Made by a program: the position numbers and the translations under genes
Assembly (NCBI RefSeq): GCF_900187265.1
Contig: NZ_LT906450.1
Location: 1,975,444 to 2,039,443 of the forward strand
Source: Rhodococcus rhodochrous
GTDB taxonomy: Bacteria > Actinomycetota > Actinomycetes > Mycobacteriales > Mycobacteriaceae
Reading direction: 5' to 3'
DNA length: 64,000 bases
Shown here: positions 35,134 through 48,278 of the stretch, in pieces
How the letters are laid out: the number at the start of each line of letters is the position of its first letter
How positions within the stretch are numbered: position 1 is the first letter of the stretch
The notes under the pieces: generated by a model
Told to the model about the DNA's origin: nothing
What the model saw: the letters and a program-made list of their open reading frames with translations, nothing else
Databases searched by the model: none

Positions 35134-36551
35134 GCACCGACACCCCGGGGGCGCCGTCCCCGGTGGACCTGGCCGAACTGACGCTCGTCGAAGCCGAGCT
35201 CGACAAGCGCTGGCCGGAGACGAAGATCGAACCGTCCCTGGCGCGGATCGCTGCGCTCATGGACATCCTCGGGTCGCCGCAGAACAGCTACCCGTCGATC
35301 CACGTGGCCGGCACGAACGGCAAGACCTCGACGGCCCGGATGATCGACGCGCTGCTCACCCGCATGCATCACCGGGTCGGCCGGACGACGAGCCCGCACC
35401 TGCAGCTCGCCACCGAGCGGATCAGCATCGACGGCGCACCGGTCTCGCCGCGCACCTACGTCGACACCTACCGCGACGTCGAACCGTACGTCCGGATGAT
35501 CGACGACCAATCCGAGGCGGCCGGTGGCCCGAGGATGAGCAAGTTCGAGGTCACCACCGCCATGGCGTTCGCGGCGTTCGCCGACGCGCCCGTCGACGTG
35601 GCGGTCGTCGAGGTGGGTCTCGGTGGCCGGTGGGACGCCACCAACGTCGTCACCGGGCAGGTCGCCGTGATCACGCCGGTCGGCATCGACCACACCGGCT
35701 ATCTCGGCGACACCCTCACGGAGATCGCGGGGGAGAAGGCCGGGATCATCAAGAAGGCACCCGACGACGGTCTCGTGCCCCGCGACACCGTGGCGATCAT
35801 CGCGCAGCAGGAGCCCGAGGCGATGGACGTGCTGCTGCGGCAGGCCGTCGAGGCCGACGCGGCCGTGGCCCGTCAGGGTTCCGAGTTCGCGGTGGTGCGG
35901 CGTGCGGTCGCCGTCGGTGGACAGCAGATCGACCTGCAGGGTCTCGGCGGTCTCTACACCGACATCTTCCTGCCGCTCCACGGCGAGCACCAGGCCCACA
36001 ACGCGTCTCTCGCGCTTGCCGCCGTCGAGGCGTTCTTCGGAGCGGGTCCCGACAAGCAACTCGACGTCGAGGCGGTGCGCGACGCGTTCGCGTCGGTGAC
36101 CACCCCGGGCCGGCTCGAACGGGTGCGCAATGCGCCCACCGTCTTCCTCGACGCCGCGCACAACCCGCACGGTGCGAAGGCCCTCGCGGCCGCGCTCGCG
36201 CAGGAATTCGACTTCCGCAAGCTCGTGGGCGTCGTGAGCGTGATGGCCGACAAGGACGTCGCGGGTCTGATCGAGGCGCTCGAACCGGTCTTCGACGAGA
36301 TCGTCGTCACCCACAACGGGTCGCCGCGGGCGATGGACGTCGACGATCTCGCGAACATCGCCGTCGCCCGATTCGGCGACGAACGGGTCGTCACGGCGTC
36401 GACGCTCCCGGATGCGATCGAGACCGCGATCGCGATCGCGGAGGAGGTCGGCGAGCCCGGCGAAGCGGTGTCGGGCGCCGGGGTCGTGGTCACCGGTTCG
36501 GTGGTGACCGCAGGTGCGGCCCGCAGTCTGTTCGGAAAGGATCCCGCGTGA
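35130..36551 (+). CDS. folC: bifunctional dihydrofolate / folylpolyglutamate synthase
   Basis: 473 aa Mur-ligase-fold enzyme that adds glutamates to folates. P-loop [10 protein letters not shown] (GTNGKT at 61-66), [18 protein letters not shown] (dihydropteroate/folate site region), [22 protein letters not shown] and the C-terminal [17 protein letters not shown] are all present. The GTG start at 35130 overlaps the valS stop. The GTG of the DUF4233 gene overlaps its end, so valS-folC-DUF4233 is one operon. Confidence 0.97.
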   Translation: MSTDTPGAPSPVDLAELTLVEAELDKRWPETKIEPSLARIAALMDILGSPQNSYPSIHVAGTNGKTSTARMIDALLTRMHHRVGRTTSPHLQLATERISIDGAPVSPRTYVDTYRDVEPYVRMIDDQSEAAGGPRMSKFEVTTAMAFAAFADAPVDVAVVEVGLGGRWDATNVVTGQVAVITPVGIDHTGYLGDTLTEIAGEKAGIIKKAPDDGLVPRDTVAIIAQQEPEAMDVLLRQAVEADAAVARQGSEFAVVRRAVAVGGQQIDLQGLGGLYTDIFLPLHGEHQAHNASLALAAVEAFFGAGPDKQLDVEAVRDAFASVTTPGRLERVRNAPTVFLDAAHNPHGAKALAAALAQEFDFRKLVGVVSVMADKDVAGLIEALEPVFDEIVVTHNGSPRAMDVDDLANIAVARFGDERVVTASTLPDAIETAIAIAEEVGEPGEAVSGAGVVVTGSVVTAGAARSLFGKDPA

Positions 36552-36952
36552 GCAACGACAAGCCGGAGGAACAGAAGTTCCGGCCGCCGACGACGGACCC
36601 CTGGAAGGGCTTCCGCGGCGTGATGGCGGGAACGCTCGTGCTCGAGGCGATCGTGGTGCTGCTGGTGTTGCCGGTGATCGCGACCGTCGGCGGGGGATTG
36701 AGCGCGTGGTCGACGACCTATGTCGTGGGCCTCGCCGTTCTCATGTTCCTCGGAGCCGGGGTGCAGAAGAAGTCGTGGGCGATCCCCTTCAACATCACGC
36801 TGCAGGTGCTCGCCGTGCTGGGCTTCTTCGTCGACCTCGCATTCGGTGCGGTGGGTGTGCTCTTCGCCGTGGTGTGGGCGTACATCTTCTACCTGCGCAA
36901 GGACATCAGGGATCGCGAATCCAGGGGGCTGCTCCCGGGCCAGCGGGACTGA
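36548..36952 (+). CDS. DUF4233 membrane protein
   Basis: 134 aa with about four membrane helices (VMAGTLVLEAIVVLLVLPVIA; YVVGLAVLMFLGAG; ITLQVLAVLGFFVDLA; VGVLFAVVWAYIFYL) and charged termini. It always follows folC in this lineage; no biochemical function is known. GTG start in a GTGA overlap with folC. The stop is 16 nt before ndk. Confidence 0.88.
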   Translation: MSNDKPEEQKFRPPTTDPWKGFRGVMAGTLVLEAIVVLLVLPVIATVGGGLSAWSTTYVVGLAVLMFLGAGVQKKSWAIPFNITLQVLAVLGFFVDLAFGAVGVLFAVVWAYIFYLRKDIRDRESRGLLPGQRD

Positions 36953-36968
36953 CCTCTAGGCTTGTCGC

Positions 36969-37388
36969 GTGACTGAGCGGACCCTGGTACTGATCAAGCC
37001 CGACGGCGTCGCACGCCGTCACGTCGGAGAAATCCTCTCGCGCATCGAGCGCAAGGGGCTGGACATCGTGGCTCTCGAGCTGCGCACCGCGACCGAGGAG
37101 GTCGCCGGAGCGCACTACGCAGAGCACGAGGGCAAGCCCTTCTACCCCTCGCTGATCGAGTTCATCACCGGCGGCCCCCTCGTGGCCGCGGTCCTCGAGG
37201 GCCCCCGCGCGATCGCGGCGTTCCGGCAGCTCGCCGGTGGCACCGATCCGGTCGAGAAGGCCGTCCCCGGCTCGATCCGCGGCGACCTCGGCCTGGATCC
37301 GGGAGAGAACCTGGTCCACGGTTCCGACTCGGTGGAGTCCGCCGAGCGCGAGATCGCCCTCTGGTTCCCCGCCCTGGCTGCGAAGTAA
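36969..37388 (+). CDS. ndk: nucleoside diphosphate kinase
   Basis: 139 aa, usual length. It transfers phosphate between nucleoside di- and triphosphates through the active-site histidine His117 in [24 protein letters not shown] at the N-terminus and the Kpn-loop region are present. The GTG start follows TAGGCT (36957-36962) by 6 nt, so it likely has its own leaderless promoter despite sitting just behind folC-DUF4233. Confidence 0.98.
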   Translation: MTERTLVLIKPDGVARRHVGEILSRIERKGLDIVALELRTATEEVAGAHYAEHEGKPFYPSLIEFITGGPLVAAVLEGPRAIAAFRQLAGGTDPVEKAVPGSIRGDLGLDPGENLVHGSDSVESAEREIALWFPALAAK

Positions 37389-37833
37389 CAACCCCGCACC
37401 GAGCGGCGCCTGGCGTGTCGCTCGAGATACCTCTCGGGCGTCGCGCTTCGCGCCTCCCGACACCGCCGACGGCGCCCTCCGGGGCGCCGTTGGCGTATCC
37501 GTGCATCTCCGTGTGGGATACTGGCAGAGGTTGCCCCGCACACACCGCGTGCGGAGCGGCCGAACGACATCACGGATCGATGCCCGACATCGCTGTGGCC
37601 GAGGACGAAGGAGACACCTCGCTCGGCGGCACGCTGGATGTTCCGGCGCTCGACCCGCGATCAAGCCAGGCATTGCTCGGCCGTGCAGTGAAAACGGGCA
37701 CCGGACGACCGCGCGATGCGAGACCGGAAGGACTCGCGCCCACCCGGCGCGAGTACACAAGCTGCGCCCCCGCGTGGCCGCTCACATCGCTGTTGTCGGT
37801 GGTGGACGCGCCCGGGGGCCTTAGGAGACCTAC
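37389..37833 (+). other. intergenic region / 5' leader of rne
   Basis: 445 nt without a convincing gene. It holds the ndk terminator-like hairpin (37465-37494) and a possible -10 box GATACT at 37517-37522 with no matching -35. A long GC-rich stretch then runs to the rne ribosome site (AGGAG at 37823-37827). If transcription starts near 37530, the rne mRNA leader is about 300 nt. Long leaders are known for RNase E genes, where they allow autoregulation; that role here is inference. Confidence 0.5.
37465..37494 (+). terminator. strong hairpin downstream of ndk
   Basis: 13-bp stem (one G-T pair) from 37465-37477 to 37482-37494, closed by a TCCG tetraloop. There is no U-tract. Terminator or leader structure. 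Confidence 0.6.
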
Positions 37834-41142
<3,309 letters not shown>

Positions 41143-41148
41143 TCCTCC

Positions 41149-41180
41149 GCTTCCGGGCCGGTCACCACCGGCCCGGAAGC
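41149..41180 (+). terminator. hairpin terminator after rne
   Basis: Perfect 14-bp stem (41149-41162 with 41167-41180) and a CACC loop, 6 nt after the rne stop. It has no U-tract, which is common in actinobacteria. Confidence 0.8.
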
Positions 41181-41202
41181 AGGCACTACCGTGCCACCCG
41201 GT

Positions 41203-41232
41203 TTGACCCTGGGAGTCACCTTCCCGTAATCT
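41203..41232 (+). promoter_or_regulatory. promoter of rplU-rpmA
   Basis: TTGACC (41203-41208), an 18-nt spacer and TAATCT (41227-41232): a good housekeeping sigma-factor promoter. It gives a leader of about 135 nt before rplU, long enough for ribosomal-protein autoregulation. Confidence 0.75.
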
Positions 41233-41376
41233 TGTTCAGTCGCTACTCGGCGATAGTGCCCAGCCGCGTCCGGATTCAGGATGCCGGCGGGACCCGAGTC
41301 AGCAACCACACCAGACCAGTCGCGTCCGCAGCACTGTGGCGCGAGCACGTTCGAAGAAGCAAGGGGTAGCCGTCCG

Positions 41377-41688
41377 ATGGCAACGTACGCGATCGTCAAG
41401 ACCGGCGGTAAGCAGTACAAGGTCGCTGAAGGCGACCTCGTCAAGGTCGAGAAGATCGAGGGTGAGCCCGGCGCTGCTGTCTCGCTTGCCCCGATCCTCG
41501 TCGTCGACGGATCCGAACTGACCACCGACGCCGACAAGCTGGCCAAGGTCTCGGTCACCGGCGAGATCGTCGAGCACACCAAGGGCCCGAAGATCCGCAT
41601 CCACAAGTTCAAGAACAAGACCGGGTACCACAAGCGCCAGGGCCACCGTCAGAAGCTGACGGTCGTCAAGGTCACCGGCATCAAGTAA
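41377..41688 (+). CDS. rplU: 50S ribosomal protein bL21
   Basis: 103 aa. Typical start [20 protein letters not shown] and the conserved tail [20 protein letters not shown]. It binds 23S rRNA. An AAGGGG ribosome site lies 10 nt upstream, and it is cotranscribed with rpmA, 36 nt downstream. Confidence 0.98.
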   Translation: MATYAIVKTGGKQYKVAEGDLVKVEKIEGEPGAAVSLAPILVVDGSELTTDADKLAKVSVTGEIVEHTKGPKIRIHKFKNKTGYHKRQGHRQKLTVVKVTGIK

Positions 41689-41724
41689 ACCGAGCTTCGA
41701 GCTTCAACCCCAGGAGGGTTCGTC

Positions 41725-41988
41725 ATGGCACACAAGAAGGGTGCATCCAGCTCCCGCAACGGTCGCGATTCGAACGCGCAGCGACTCGGCGTCAAGCGCT
41801 TCGGTGGCCAGGCCGTCAACGCCGGCGAGATCATCGTGCGCCAGCGCGGCACCCACTTCCACCCCGGCGTGAACGTGGGACGCGGCGGCGACGACACGCT
41901 GTTCGCCCTCGCGGCCGGTGCCGTCGAGTTCGGTACCAAGCGCGGTCGCAAGACCGTCAACATCGTTCCGGCTGCGGCAGACGCCTGA
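41725..41988 (+). CDS. rpmA: 50S ribosomal protein bL27
   Basis: 87 aa. It begins [20 protein letters not shown], the usual non-processed actinobacterial N-terminus that reaches the peptidyl-transferase centre, and includes [21 protein letters not shown] strong AGGAGG site precedes it. Two hairpins follow the gene. Confidence 0.98.
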   Translation: MAHKKGASSSRNGRDSNAQRLGVKRFGGQAVNAGEIIVRQRGTHFHPGVNVGRGGDDTLFALAAGAVEFGTKRGRKTVNIVPAAADA

Positions 41989-42010
41989 TCTGCCGTCCGG
42001 TAACGGACAC

Positions 42011-42077
42011 CGCGGGAGCACCTCCCGCGACATACTCCCAATAGGGGCGGGCCAGGGTCGCACACCCTGACCCGCCC
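42011..42077 (+). terminator. double hairpin terminator after rpmA
   Basis: First hairpin CGCGGGAG/CTCCCGCG (42011-42029). The second has arms 42045-42058 and 42064-42077 with one mismatch and is followed by TTGTTG. Together they end the rplU-rpmA transcript; obg starts 48 nt later. Confidence 0.75.
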
Positions 42078-42125
42078 TTGTTGCGTTGATCACCATGTTT
42101 TTTTCGGACGAGAGAAGGTCCACCC

Positions 42126-43583
42126 ATGTCCCGCTTCATCGACCGGGTGGTGCTGCACGTCAGCGCCGGCAAGGGCGGCAACGGCTGCGCCTCCGTCCAC
42201 CGCGAGAAGTTCAAGCCGCTCGGCGGCCCCGACGGCGGTAACGGAGGCAACGGTGGCGACGTCGTCCTCGAAGTCGACCGCAACGTCCATACCCTGCTCG
42301 ACTTCCACTTCCACCAGCACGCCAAGGCGACCAACGGTGCCCAGGGCGCCGGCGGCCACCGCAACGGTGCCAACGGCGGCGACCTCGTCCTGAAGGTCCC
42401 CGACGGCACCGTCGTGCTCGACCGCGACGGCCGGATCCTCGCCGACCTCGTGGGCACCGGCACCCGCTTCGTGGCCGCGCACGGCGGTCGCGGTGGCCTG
42501 GGCAACGCCGCACTCGCGTCCAAGGCACGCAAGGCCCCCGGCTTCGCGCTTCTCGGTGAGGAAGGCGAGGAACTCGAACTCGTCCTCGAACTGAAGTCCG
42601 TCGCCGACGTCGGCCTGGTGGGCTTCCCGTCGGCCGGCAAGTCGTCGCTCGTGTCGGTGCTCTCGGCCGCGAAGCCGAAGATCGCCGACTACCCGTTCAC
42701 CACCCTCGTGCCGAATCTCGGTGTGGTGCAGTCGGGCGACACGACCTTCACCGTCGCCGACGTGCCCGGCCTGATCCCCGGGGCCAGTGAGGGACGCGGT
42801 CTCGGTCTCGACTTCCTCCGTCATCTCGAGCGCTGCGCCGTGCTCGCGCACGTCGTCGACTGCGCGACCCTCGAACCCGGCCGCGACCCGATCTCCGACA
42901 TCGACGCGCTCGAGGCCGAACTCGCCGCCTACCAGCCCGCCCTGTCGGGCGACAGCGGACTCGGCGATCTCGCCGAGCGCCCCCGCATCGTGATCCTGAA
43001 CAAGGCCGACGTGCCCGACGCGAAGGAACTCGCCGAGTTCGTCACCCCCGAACTCGAGGCCCGTGGCTGGCCGGTCTTCACGATCTCGGCCGTGAGCCGC
43101 GACGGGCTGCGCCCGCTGACGTTCGCCCTCGCGAAGATGGTCGACGAGTACCGGGCGGCGCATCCGCCGGCCGCACCGACCCGCCCGGTGATCCGCCCCG
43201 TCGCCCGCGACGAGGAAGCCTTCACCGTGGTCCGCGATCCCGAGGTGCCCGGCGGATTCATCGTGCGGGGCACCCGTCCCGAGCGGTGGGTGCGTCAGAC
43301 GGCCTTCGACAACGACGAGGCCGTCGGTTATCTCGCCGACCGTCTCGCACGTCTCGGCGTCGAGGACAAGCTCGTCAAGCTCGGCGCGGAACCCGGATGC
43401 TGGGTCACCATCGGCGAGGTCGCCTTCGAGTGGGAACCGCAGACGCAGGCCGGCGTGGACGTCGTGCCCACCGGTCGCGGCACGGACGCCCGTCTCGACC
43501 AGGTCGACCGCATCGGCGCCGCCGAGCGTCGCCACGCGAAGAAGGTGCGCCGCGGTCTGGCCACCGACGACGAGTTCGAGTAA
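42126..43583 (+). CDS. obg: GTPase Obg/CgtA
   Basis: 485 aa essential ribosome-assembly GTPase. The glycine-rich Obg fold is at 1-158 ([17 protein letters not shown]). The G domain carries P-loop GFPSAGKSS (166-174), switch [18 protein letters not shown] and ISAVS. A C-terminal OCT domain (about 350-430: [17 protein letters not shown]...RPERWVRQ) precedes a charged tail. Its position after rpmA is universal in the lineage. Confidence 0.98.
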   Translation: MSRFIDRVVLHVSAGKGGNGCASVHREKFKPLGGPDGGNGGNGGDVVLEVDRNVHTLLDFHFHQHAKATNGAQGAGGHRNGANGGDLVLKVPDGTVVLDRDGRILADLVGTGTRFVAAHGGRGGLGNAALASKARKAPGFALLGEEGEELELVLELKSVADVGLVGFPSAGKSSLVSVLSAAKPKIADYPFTTLVPNLGVVQSGDTTFTVADVPGLIPGASEGRGLGLDFLRHLERCAVLAHVVDCATLEPGRDPISDIDALEAELAAYQPALSGDSGLGDLAERPRIVILNKADVPDAKELAEFVTPELEARGWPVFTISAVSRDGLRPLTFALAKMVDEYRAAHPPAAPTRPVIRPVARDEEAFTVVRDPEVPGGFIVRGTRPERWVRQTAFDNDEAVGYLADRLARLGVEDKLVKLGAEPGCWVTIGEVAFEWEPQTQAGVDVVPTGRGTDARLDQVDRIGAAERRHAKKVRRGLATDDEFE

Positions 43584-43634
43584 CCGGCCCCGCGTACCCA
43601 CCGTTCAGGAAGCCCGAAGCGTACCGAGGAGAAC

Positions 43635-44738
43635 ATGAGCGACACCCGGGAGGTCGTCTCCCACGCCCGCAGCGTAGTGGTCAAGATCGGCTCGTCGGCG
43701 ATCACGAGCCTGGTGGGCGGGCTCGACCGTGGCCGGCTCGATCGTCTCGTCGACGCCATCGAGTCCCGGATCCGCACGGGCTCGAGTGTCGTCGTGGTCT
43801 CCTCGGGTGCGGTCGGTGCCGGGCTCGCACCGCTCGGCCTCACGAGCCGGCCGCGTGATCTCGCGACGAAGCAGGCCGCGGCCAGCGTCGGGCAGCTCAC
43901 CCTCGCCCACGCCTGGGGCACCTCCTTCGCCCGCTACGACCGCACCGTGGGCCAGGTGCTCCTCACCGCCGACGACATCGGCCGGCGCACCCAGCACCGC
44001 AACGCGCAACGCACCCTCGACCGGCTGCGCTCGCTCGGGGCGGTGCCGGTGGTCAACGAGAACGACACCGTCGCGACCGTCGAACTGCGCTTCGGCGACA
44101 ACGACCGACTCGCGGCACTCGTCGCGCACCTCATCGGCGCCGACGCGCTGATCCTGCTGTCCGACGTCGACGGTCTGTACGACGGGGATCCTCGCAAGGG
44201 CTCCGCGAACCTCATACCGGAGGTCCGCACGCCCGAGGATCTCGACGGTGTGGTCGCCGGGTCGGGTGGCGCGCTGGGTACCGGTGGCATGGCGTCGAAA
44301 CTGTCCGCTGCCCGTCTCGCGGCGGACTCCGGGGTGCCGGTGCTGCTCGCCGCGGCCTCCCAGGCCGATCGTGCGCTGGGCGCCGCCGACGTCGGCACGG
44401 CCTTCGCGGCCCGCCCGCAGCGCCTGTCGGCGCGGCGCTTCTGGGTGCGGCACGCCGCTGACGTCCACGGTTCGCTGTATCTCGACGAGGGCGCCGTGCG
44501 GGCCGTGATGGAGCGGCGACGCTCACTGCTCGCCGCCGGAATCACCGGCACCAGTGGCGGTTTCCACGCCGGCGACGTGGTGGGCATCGTCGCACCCGAC
44601 GGCCGCACGGTCGCGCGCGGTGTGGTGGCCTACGACGCGTCCGAACTCGATTTCATGATCGGCTTCTCGACCGGTCAGTTGCCGCCGGATCTCCAGCGAC
44701 CCGTCGTGCACGCCGACGACCTCGTCCGGGTGGTCTGA
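43635..44738 (+). CDS. proB: glutamate 5-kinase
   Basis: 367 aa. First enzyme of proline synthesis. Amino-acid-kinase domain: [57 protein letters not shown] and [14 protein letters not shown]-terminal PUA domain ([25 protein letters not shown]) is included. It has a GAGGAG-type site and follows obg by 51 nt. proA is not in the window. Confidence 0.96.
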   Translation: MSDTREVVSHARSVVVKIGSSAITSLVGGLDRGRLDRLVDAIESRIRTGSSVVVVSSGAVGAGLAPLGLTSRPRDLATKQAAASVGQLTLAHAWGTSFARYDRTVGQVLLTADDIGRRTQHRNAQRTLDRLRSLGAVPVVNENDTVATVELRFGDNDRLAALVAHLIGADALILLSDVDGLYDGDPRKGSANLIPEVRTPEDLDGVVAGSGGALGTGGMASKLSAARLAADSGVPVLLAAASQADRALGAADVGTAFAARPQRLSARRFWVRHAADVHGSLYLDEGAVRAVMERRRSLLAAGITGTSGGFHAGDVVGIVAPDGRTVARGVVAYDASELDFMIGFSTGQLPPDLQRPVVHADDLVRVV

Positions 44739-44769
44739 GAGTCGTCACCTGCTCGGTGTCCGGCCGCCG

Positions 44770-45615
44770 TCACCGGCTCGGTGCGGTCACCGCGTCGGCC
44801 AGGAAGGTGAGGGTTTCCGAGGTACCCGCCTCGAGCTTGAGGGTCGCCAGCACATCTCCGCGCGTGGGACCACGGTTGATCACCACCACCGGGATGTTCC
44901 GCTGCGCGGCGCGCCGTACGAACCGCAGCCCCGACTGCACCGTCAGTGAACTCCCGGCCACCAGCAGTGCGTCGGCCCCGTCGACCACCGAGTAGGCGAG
45001 ATCGACGCGCGGGCGCGGCACCGTCTCCCCGAAGTACACGATGTCGGGTTTGAGCATCCCGCCGCAGCGGTCGCAGCCGACGACGACGAAGTCCTCGGTG
45101 TCGGTGACTACCGCGTCCGCGTCCGGGGCGACCTCGAGACCGGTTGTCGCGCGCATCCGGTCGTCGAATCCCGGATTGGCCGCGCACAGCCGCTCGTGCA
45201 GCGTGAACCGCGAGATGCGATGTTCGCACGACAGGCATCGGACCTGCGCGTAGGTGCCGTGCAGGTCGACGACCCGTCGGCTGCCGGCCTTCGTGTGCAG
45301 CAGGTCGACGTTCTGGGTGATCACGCCGACGACGGAGCCAACGTGTTCGAGGGCCGCGAGTGCCCGGTGCCCGGCATTGGGGCGGGCGGCGTCCATGTGC
45401 TTCCAGCCGACATGGTTGCGCGCCCAGTAGCGTTGCCGGAACTCCGCGTCGCCGACGAACTGCTGGTAGGTCATCGGGTTGCGGGGCGGCGAGTCGGGGC
45501 CGCGATAGTCGGGGATACCGGAGTCCGTCGACAGTCCGGCACCGGTGAGAACAGCGATCCGACGGCCGTGCAGGAGCGTGGGCAGGTCGTCGGAACGGAG
45601 TGGAACGTCGATCAC
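44770..45615 (-). CDS. NAD-dependent protein deacylase (Sir2 family)
   Basis: 281 aa from GTG 45615. Sirtuin motifs: AVLTGAGLSTDSGIPDYRG (NAD), TQNVDLLHTKAGSRRVVDLHG (catalytic His in the last DLHG), Zn site CLSC and CDRC, VYFGETVP and LLVAGSSLTVQSG. It removes acyl groups from lysines using NAD. TACCGT lies 7 nt before the start, suggesting a leaderless transcript. It follows the ligase gene on the same strand, with 5 nt between them. Confidence 0.93.
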   Translation of the reverse strand: MIDVPLRSDDLPTLLHGRRIAVLTGAGLSTDSGIPDYRGPDSPPRNPMTYQQFVGDAEFRQRYWARNHVGWKHMDAARPNAGHRALAALEHVGSVVGVITQNVDLLHTKAGSRRVVDLHGTYAQVRCLSCEHRISRFTLHERLCAANPGFDDRMRATTGLEVAPDADAVVTDTEDFVVVGCDRCGGMLKPDIVYFGETVPRPRVDLAYSVVDGADALLVAGSSLTVQSGLRFVRRAAQRNIPVVVINRGPTRGDVLATLKLEAGTSETLTFLADAVTAPSR

Positions 45616-45620
45616 CCCAT

Positions 45621-47159
45621 CTACGGTAGGCCGGTTCCGGGAACCGGCGCTGCGGGCAGCAGTGCGCGGACCGCATCGATCGTGTCGGCGTCGGCGGCCG
45701 ATTTGTCGGGCCGGTACCGCAGCACCCGTGCGAAGCGCAGGGCCACGCCGCCCGGATATCGGGTGCTGGTCTGTACTCCGTCGAGTTCGATCTCGACGAC
45801 GATCGCGGGTCGCAGGTGAACGGTGTGCTCGTCGCGGTGGGTCTCGTAGCGTGGGAATTCCTCTGTCTGCCACTGCAGCAGAGCGTCGGTGAGTCCTTTG
45901 AACGTCTTCCCGACCATGATCGGCGGACCACCGTCCGGGTCGCGGGCACCGAGGTGCAAGTTGGACAGGAAGCCGGTGCGGCGCCCGTAACCCCACTCGG
46001 CGGCGAGCACCACGAGATCCAGGGTGTGCTCGGGTTTGACCTTCTGCCACGCCCGGCCTCGGCGTCCGGCGGTGTAGGTCGACGTGAGCGACTTCACCAT
46101 CACACCCTCGTGACCGTTGCCGAGCGAGTCACCGAGATGTGTCTCGGCGCTGTCGGCGTCCGGAGCGACCAGCGTCGGGATCCGGTGTTCACCCGCGACG
46201 CGGGCGAGATGGTCGAGACGCACCGACAGCGGTTCGTCGAGCAGGTCGTCGCCGTCGAGGTGCAGGCAGTCGAAGAAGTACGGGTGGAGGAGCAGTTCGC
46301 GTTCGGAGCGGGCACCGAACCGGCTCATGGTCTCCTGGAACGGGCGGGGACGGCCGGAATCGGTGAGCGCGAGCGTCTCGCCATCGAGCACGACACTGCG
46401 GCACGGCAGCGCCCGGACGAGTTCGACCAGTTCGGGGACCGACGCGGTGATGTCGCGCAGCGTGCGGGTGAAGATCCACACGGCGTCCTCGTGGCGGTGC
46501 ACCTGGATGCGTGCGCCGTCGAGTTTGTACTCCACGCTCACCGCCCCGTCGAACTCGGTGAGTGCCGCCCCGAGCGACTCGGCGGGCGAGGCGAGCATCG
46601 GCCGGACAGGCCGGCCGAGTTCCAGACCGAACTCCGCCAGCGCATCGACACCACCGGCGAAGGCCGCCGCCGCGGCCTGTGCGAGTCGGCCCGACAGCAT
46701 CACCGCCCGGCGGACCGGCTCGACGGGGAGACCGGCTGCCGCTGCGACCGCATCGGTCATCACTCCTTCGAGCGCTCCCTGCCGCAGCTCACCGCCGAGG
46801 AGCGCGACGAGGAAACGCTGCTCGGCGTCGGTGGCCCGGCCGAACAGGTCCAGGAGCAGTTGCTGTCGCGCGGCGGTGGATCCGGGGCCGGAGATGCCGG
46901 CGAGCCGGTCGAGGAAGTCGGACACGTCGTCGACGGAGAGCGTCGGCTCGTCGGCGACCGGTGCGGAGAGACCGGCGAGGGTGCGGAAGCCGACTCCCAG
47001 ACGGCCCTGGGTCATCTCTCCGGACAACCACGAGACCACCGCTTCGACCTCGTGGGGTTCGGCGCGGTCGAGCAGTTCCCGCAGCAGATCGATCTTGGTG
47101 CGTCGAGACCGGGTGGCGGCGACGGCGACGGAGGTGTCGACAACCGTGTGCAGCAGCAT
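45621..47159 (-). CDS. ligB: ATP-dependent DNA ligase (LigB type)
   Basis: 512 aa. N-terminal DNA-binding domain of eukaryote/archaea-type ligases, then the nucleotidyltransferase core with Lys212 in VEYKLDGARIQVH (motif I), RTLRDITASVPEL, VLDGETLA (motif III), FFDCLHLDG and EGVMVKSLTSTY (motif IV). The OB domain ends with GVALRFARVLRYRPDK. Domain order and length match mycobacterial LigB rather than LigC/LigD. TAACGT 7 nt before the ATG implies leaderless expression. It is divergent from a LigD-type polymerase-domain gene. Confidence 0.93.
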   Translation of the reverse strand: MLLHTVVDTSVAVAATRSRRTKIDLLRELLDRAEPHEVEAVVSWLSGEMTQGRLGVGFRTLAGLSAPVADEPTLSVDDVSDFLDRLAGISGPGSTAARQQLLLDLFGRATDAEQRFLVALLGGELRQGALEGVMTDAVAAAAGLPVEPVRRAVMLSGRLAQAAAAAFAGGVDALAEFGLELGRPVRPMLASPAESLGAALTEFDGAVSVEYKLDGARIQVHRHEDAVWIFTRTLRDITASVPELVELVRALPCRSVVLDGETLALTDSGRPRPFQETMSRFGARSERELLLHPYFFDCLHLDGDDLLDEPLSVRLDHLARVAGEHRIPTLVAPDADSAETHLGDSLGNGHEGVMVKSLTSTYTAGRRGRAWQKVKPEHTLDLVVLAAEWGYGRRTGFLSNLHLGARDPDGGPPIMVGKTFKGLTDALLQWQTEEFPRYETHRDEHTVHLRPAIVVEIELDGVQTSTRYPGGVALRFARVLRYRPDKSAADADTIDAVRALLPAAPVPGTGLP

Positions 47160-47293
47160 CGTTTCGACGTTAGCGGCCGGTCGTGCCACGCGGAGGAATT
47201 CGTGCGCCGGAGTGTATTTCCGCGCGCGGACGGGAATCGAGAGGCCAGGATGGTGCACAGGACGGGGCGCGAGGGGGAGGACGGGAGACGCGG

Positions 47294-48241
47294 ATGAGCA
47301 AGGACTCCGAGGCGGTCGAGCTCGACGTGGACGGTCGCACGGTGCGCATCACGCACCCCGACCGCGTGTACTTCCCCGAGATCGGGGCGACCAAGCTCGA
47401 CCTCGCGAACTACTACCTGAGTGTGGGGGAGGGGATCGTCCGGGCACTCCGTGAGCGGCCCTGCATGCTGCACCGCTTCCCCGACGGCCTCGAAGGGCAG
47501 AAGGTGCACCAGAAGCGGCTGCCCCGCGGGGCACCGGACTGGGTCGAAACGGTGCGGGTGCATTTCCCGCGCTACGACCGCGATGCGGACGAACTGTGCG
47601 TCACCCACCTCGCCGACGTTGTGTGGGCCGTGCAGATGTCCACCGTGGAGTTCCATCCGTGGAACTCGCGTCGCAGCGATGTGGAGCGGCCCGACGAGTG
47701 GCGGATCGATCTCGACCCGATGCCCGACTGCGATTTCGACCGGGTGCGGCGCGTGGCGACGGTGGCGCACGAGGTGCTCGACGAGCTCGGTGCCGTGGGT
47801 TGGCCGAAGACCTCCGGCGGCGACGGTCTGCACGTCTACGTCCGGATCGCACCCGAGTGGGAATTCGACGACGTCCGAAGGGCCGCATGGGCTTTCGCGC
47901 GGGAGGTGGAGCGACGCGCGCCCGGCTACGTGACGACGGCTTGGTGGCGCAAGGAGCGTGATCCGTCGGCGGTCTTCGTCGACTACAACCAGAACTCGCG
48001 CGATCACACGATAGCCAGTTCCTATTCGGTCCGCGGTGTGCCGGAGGCGACGGTCTCCACCCCGGTGCGGTGGGACGAGATCGACGACCTCGATCCGCGG
48101 GACTTCACGATCCGGACCGTGCCGAAGCGATTCGAGGAACTCGGCGATCTGCACGCGGGTATCGACGACGCGGTCTTCGCCCTCGATCCGCTCCTGGAAT
48201 GGGCGGAACGCGACGAGAAACAGGAGGAGGGGTCCCGGTGA
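47294..48241 (+). CDS. LigD-type polymerase/primase domain protein (free-standing PolDom)
   Basis: 315 aa archaeo-eukaryotic primase-fold domain of the kind fused in LigD, here alone. Metal-binding Asp139 and Asp141 lie in WRIDLDPMPDCDF. SGGDGLHVYVRI (catalytic His) and VFVDYNQNSRDHTIASSYSVR are also present, as is an early ITHPDRVYFPEIGATK. Such proteins fill gaps and extend ends with rNTPs or dNTPs in end joining or excision repair. No Ku, and no ligase or phosphoesterase domain, is attached. Confidence 0.9.
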   Translation: MSKDSEAVELDVDGRTVRITHPDRVYFPEIGATKLDLANYYLSVGEGIVRALRERPCMLHRFPDGLEGQKVHQKRLPRGAPDWVETVRVHFPRYDRDADELCVTHLADVVWAVQMSTVEFHPWNSRRSDVERPDEWRIDLDPMPDCDFDRVRRVATVAHEVLDELGAVGWPKTSGGDGLHVYVRIAPEWEFDDVRRAAWAFAREVERRAPGYVTTAWWRKERDPSAVFVDYNQNSRDHTIASSYSVRGVPEATVSTPVRWDEIDDLDPRDFTIRTVPKRFEELGDLHAGIDDAVFALDPLLEWAERDEKQEEGSR

Positions 48242-48278
48242 GCGCTGTGGCCCGGCAACCGGGCCCGGTAAGCATGGA

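Noticed and set aside
41143-41376. Possible RNA gene between rne and rplU
   Set aside because: It is fully explained by the rne terminator, a promoter and the rplU leader; no tRNA-like or known RNA fold was seen.
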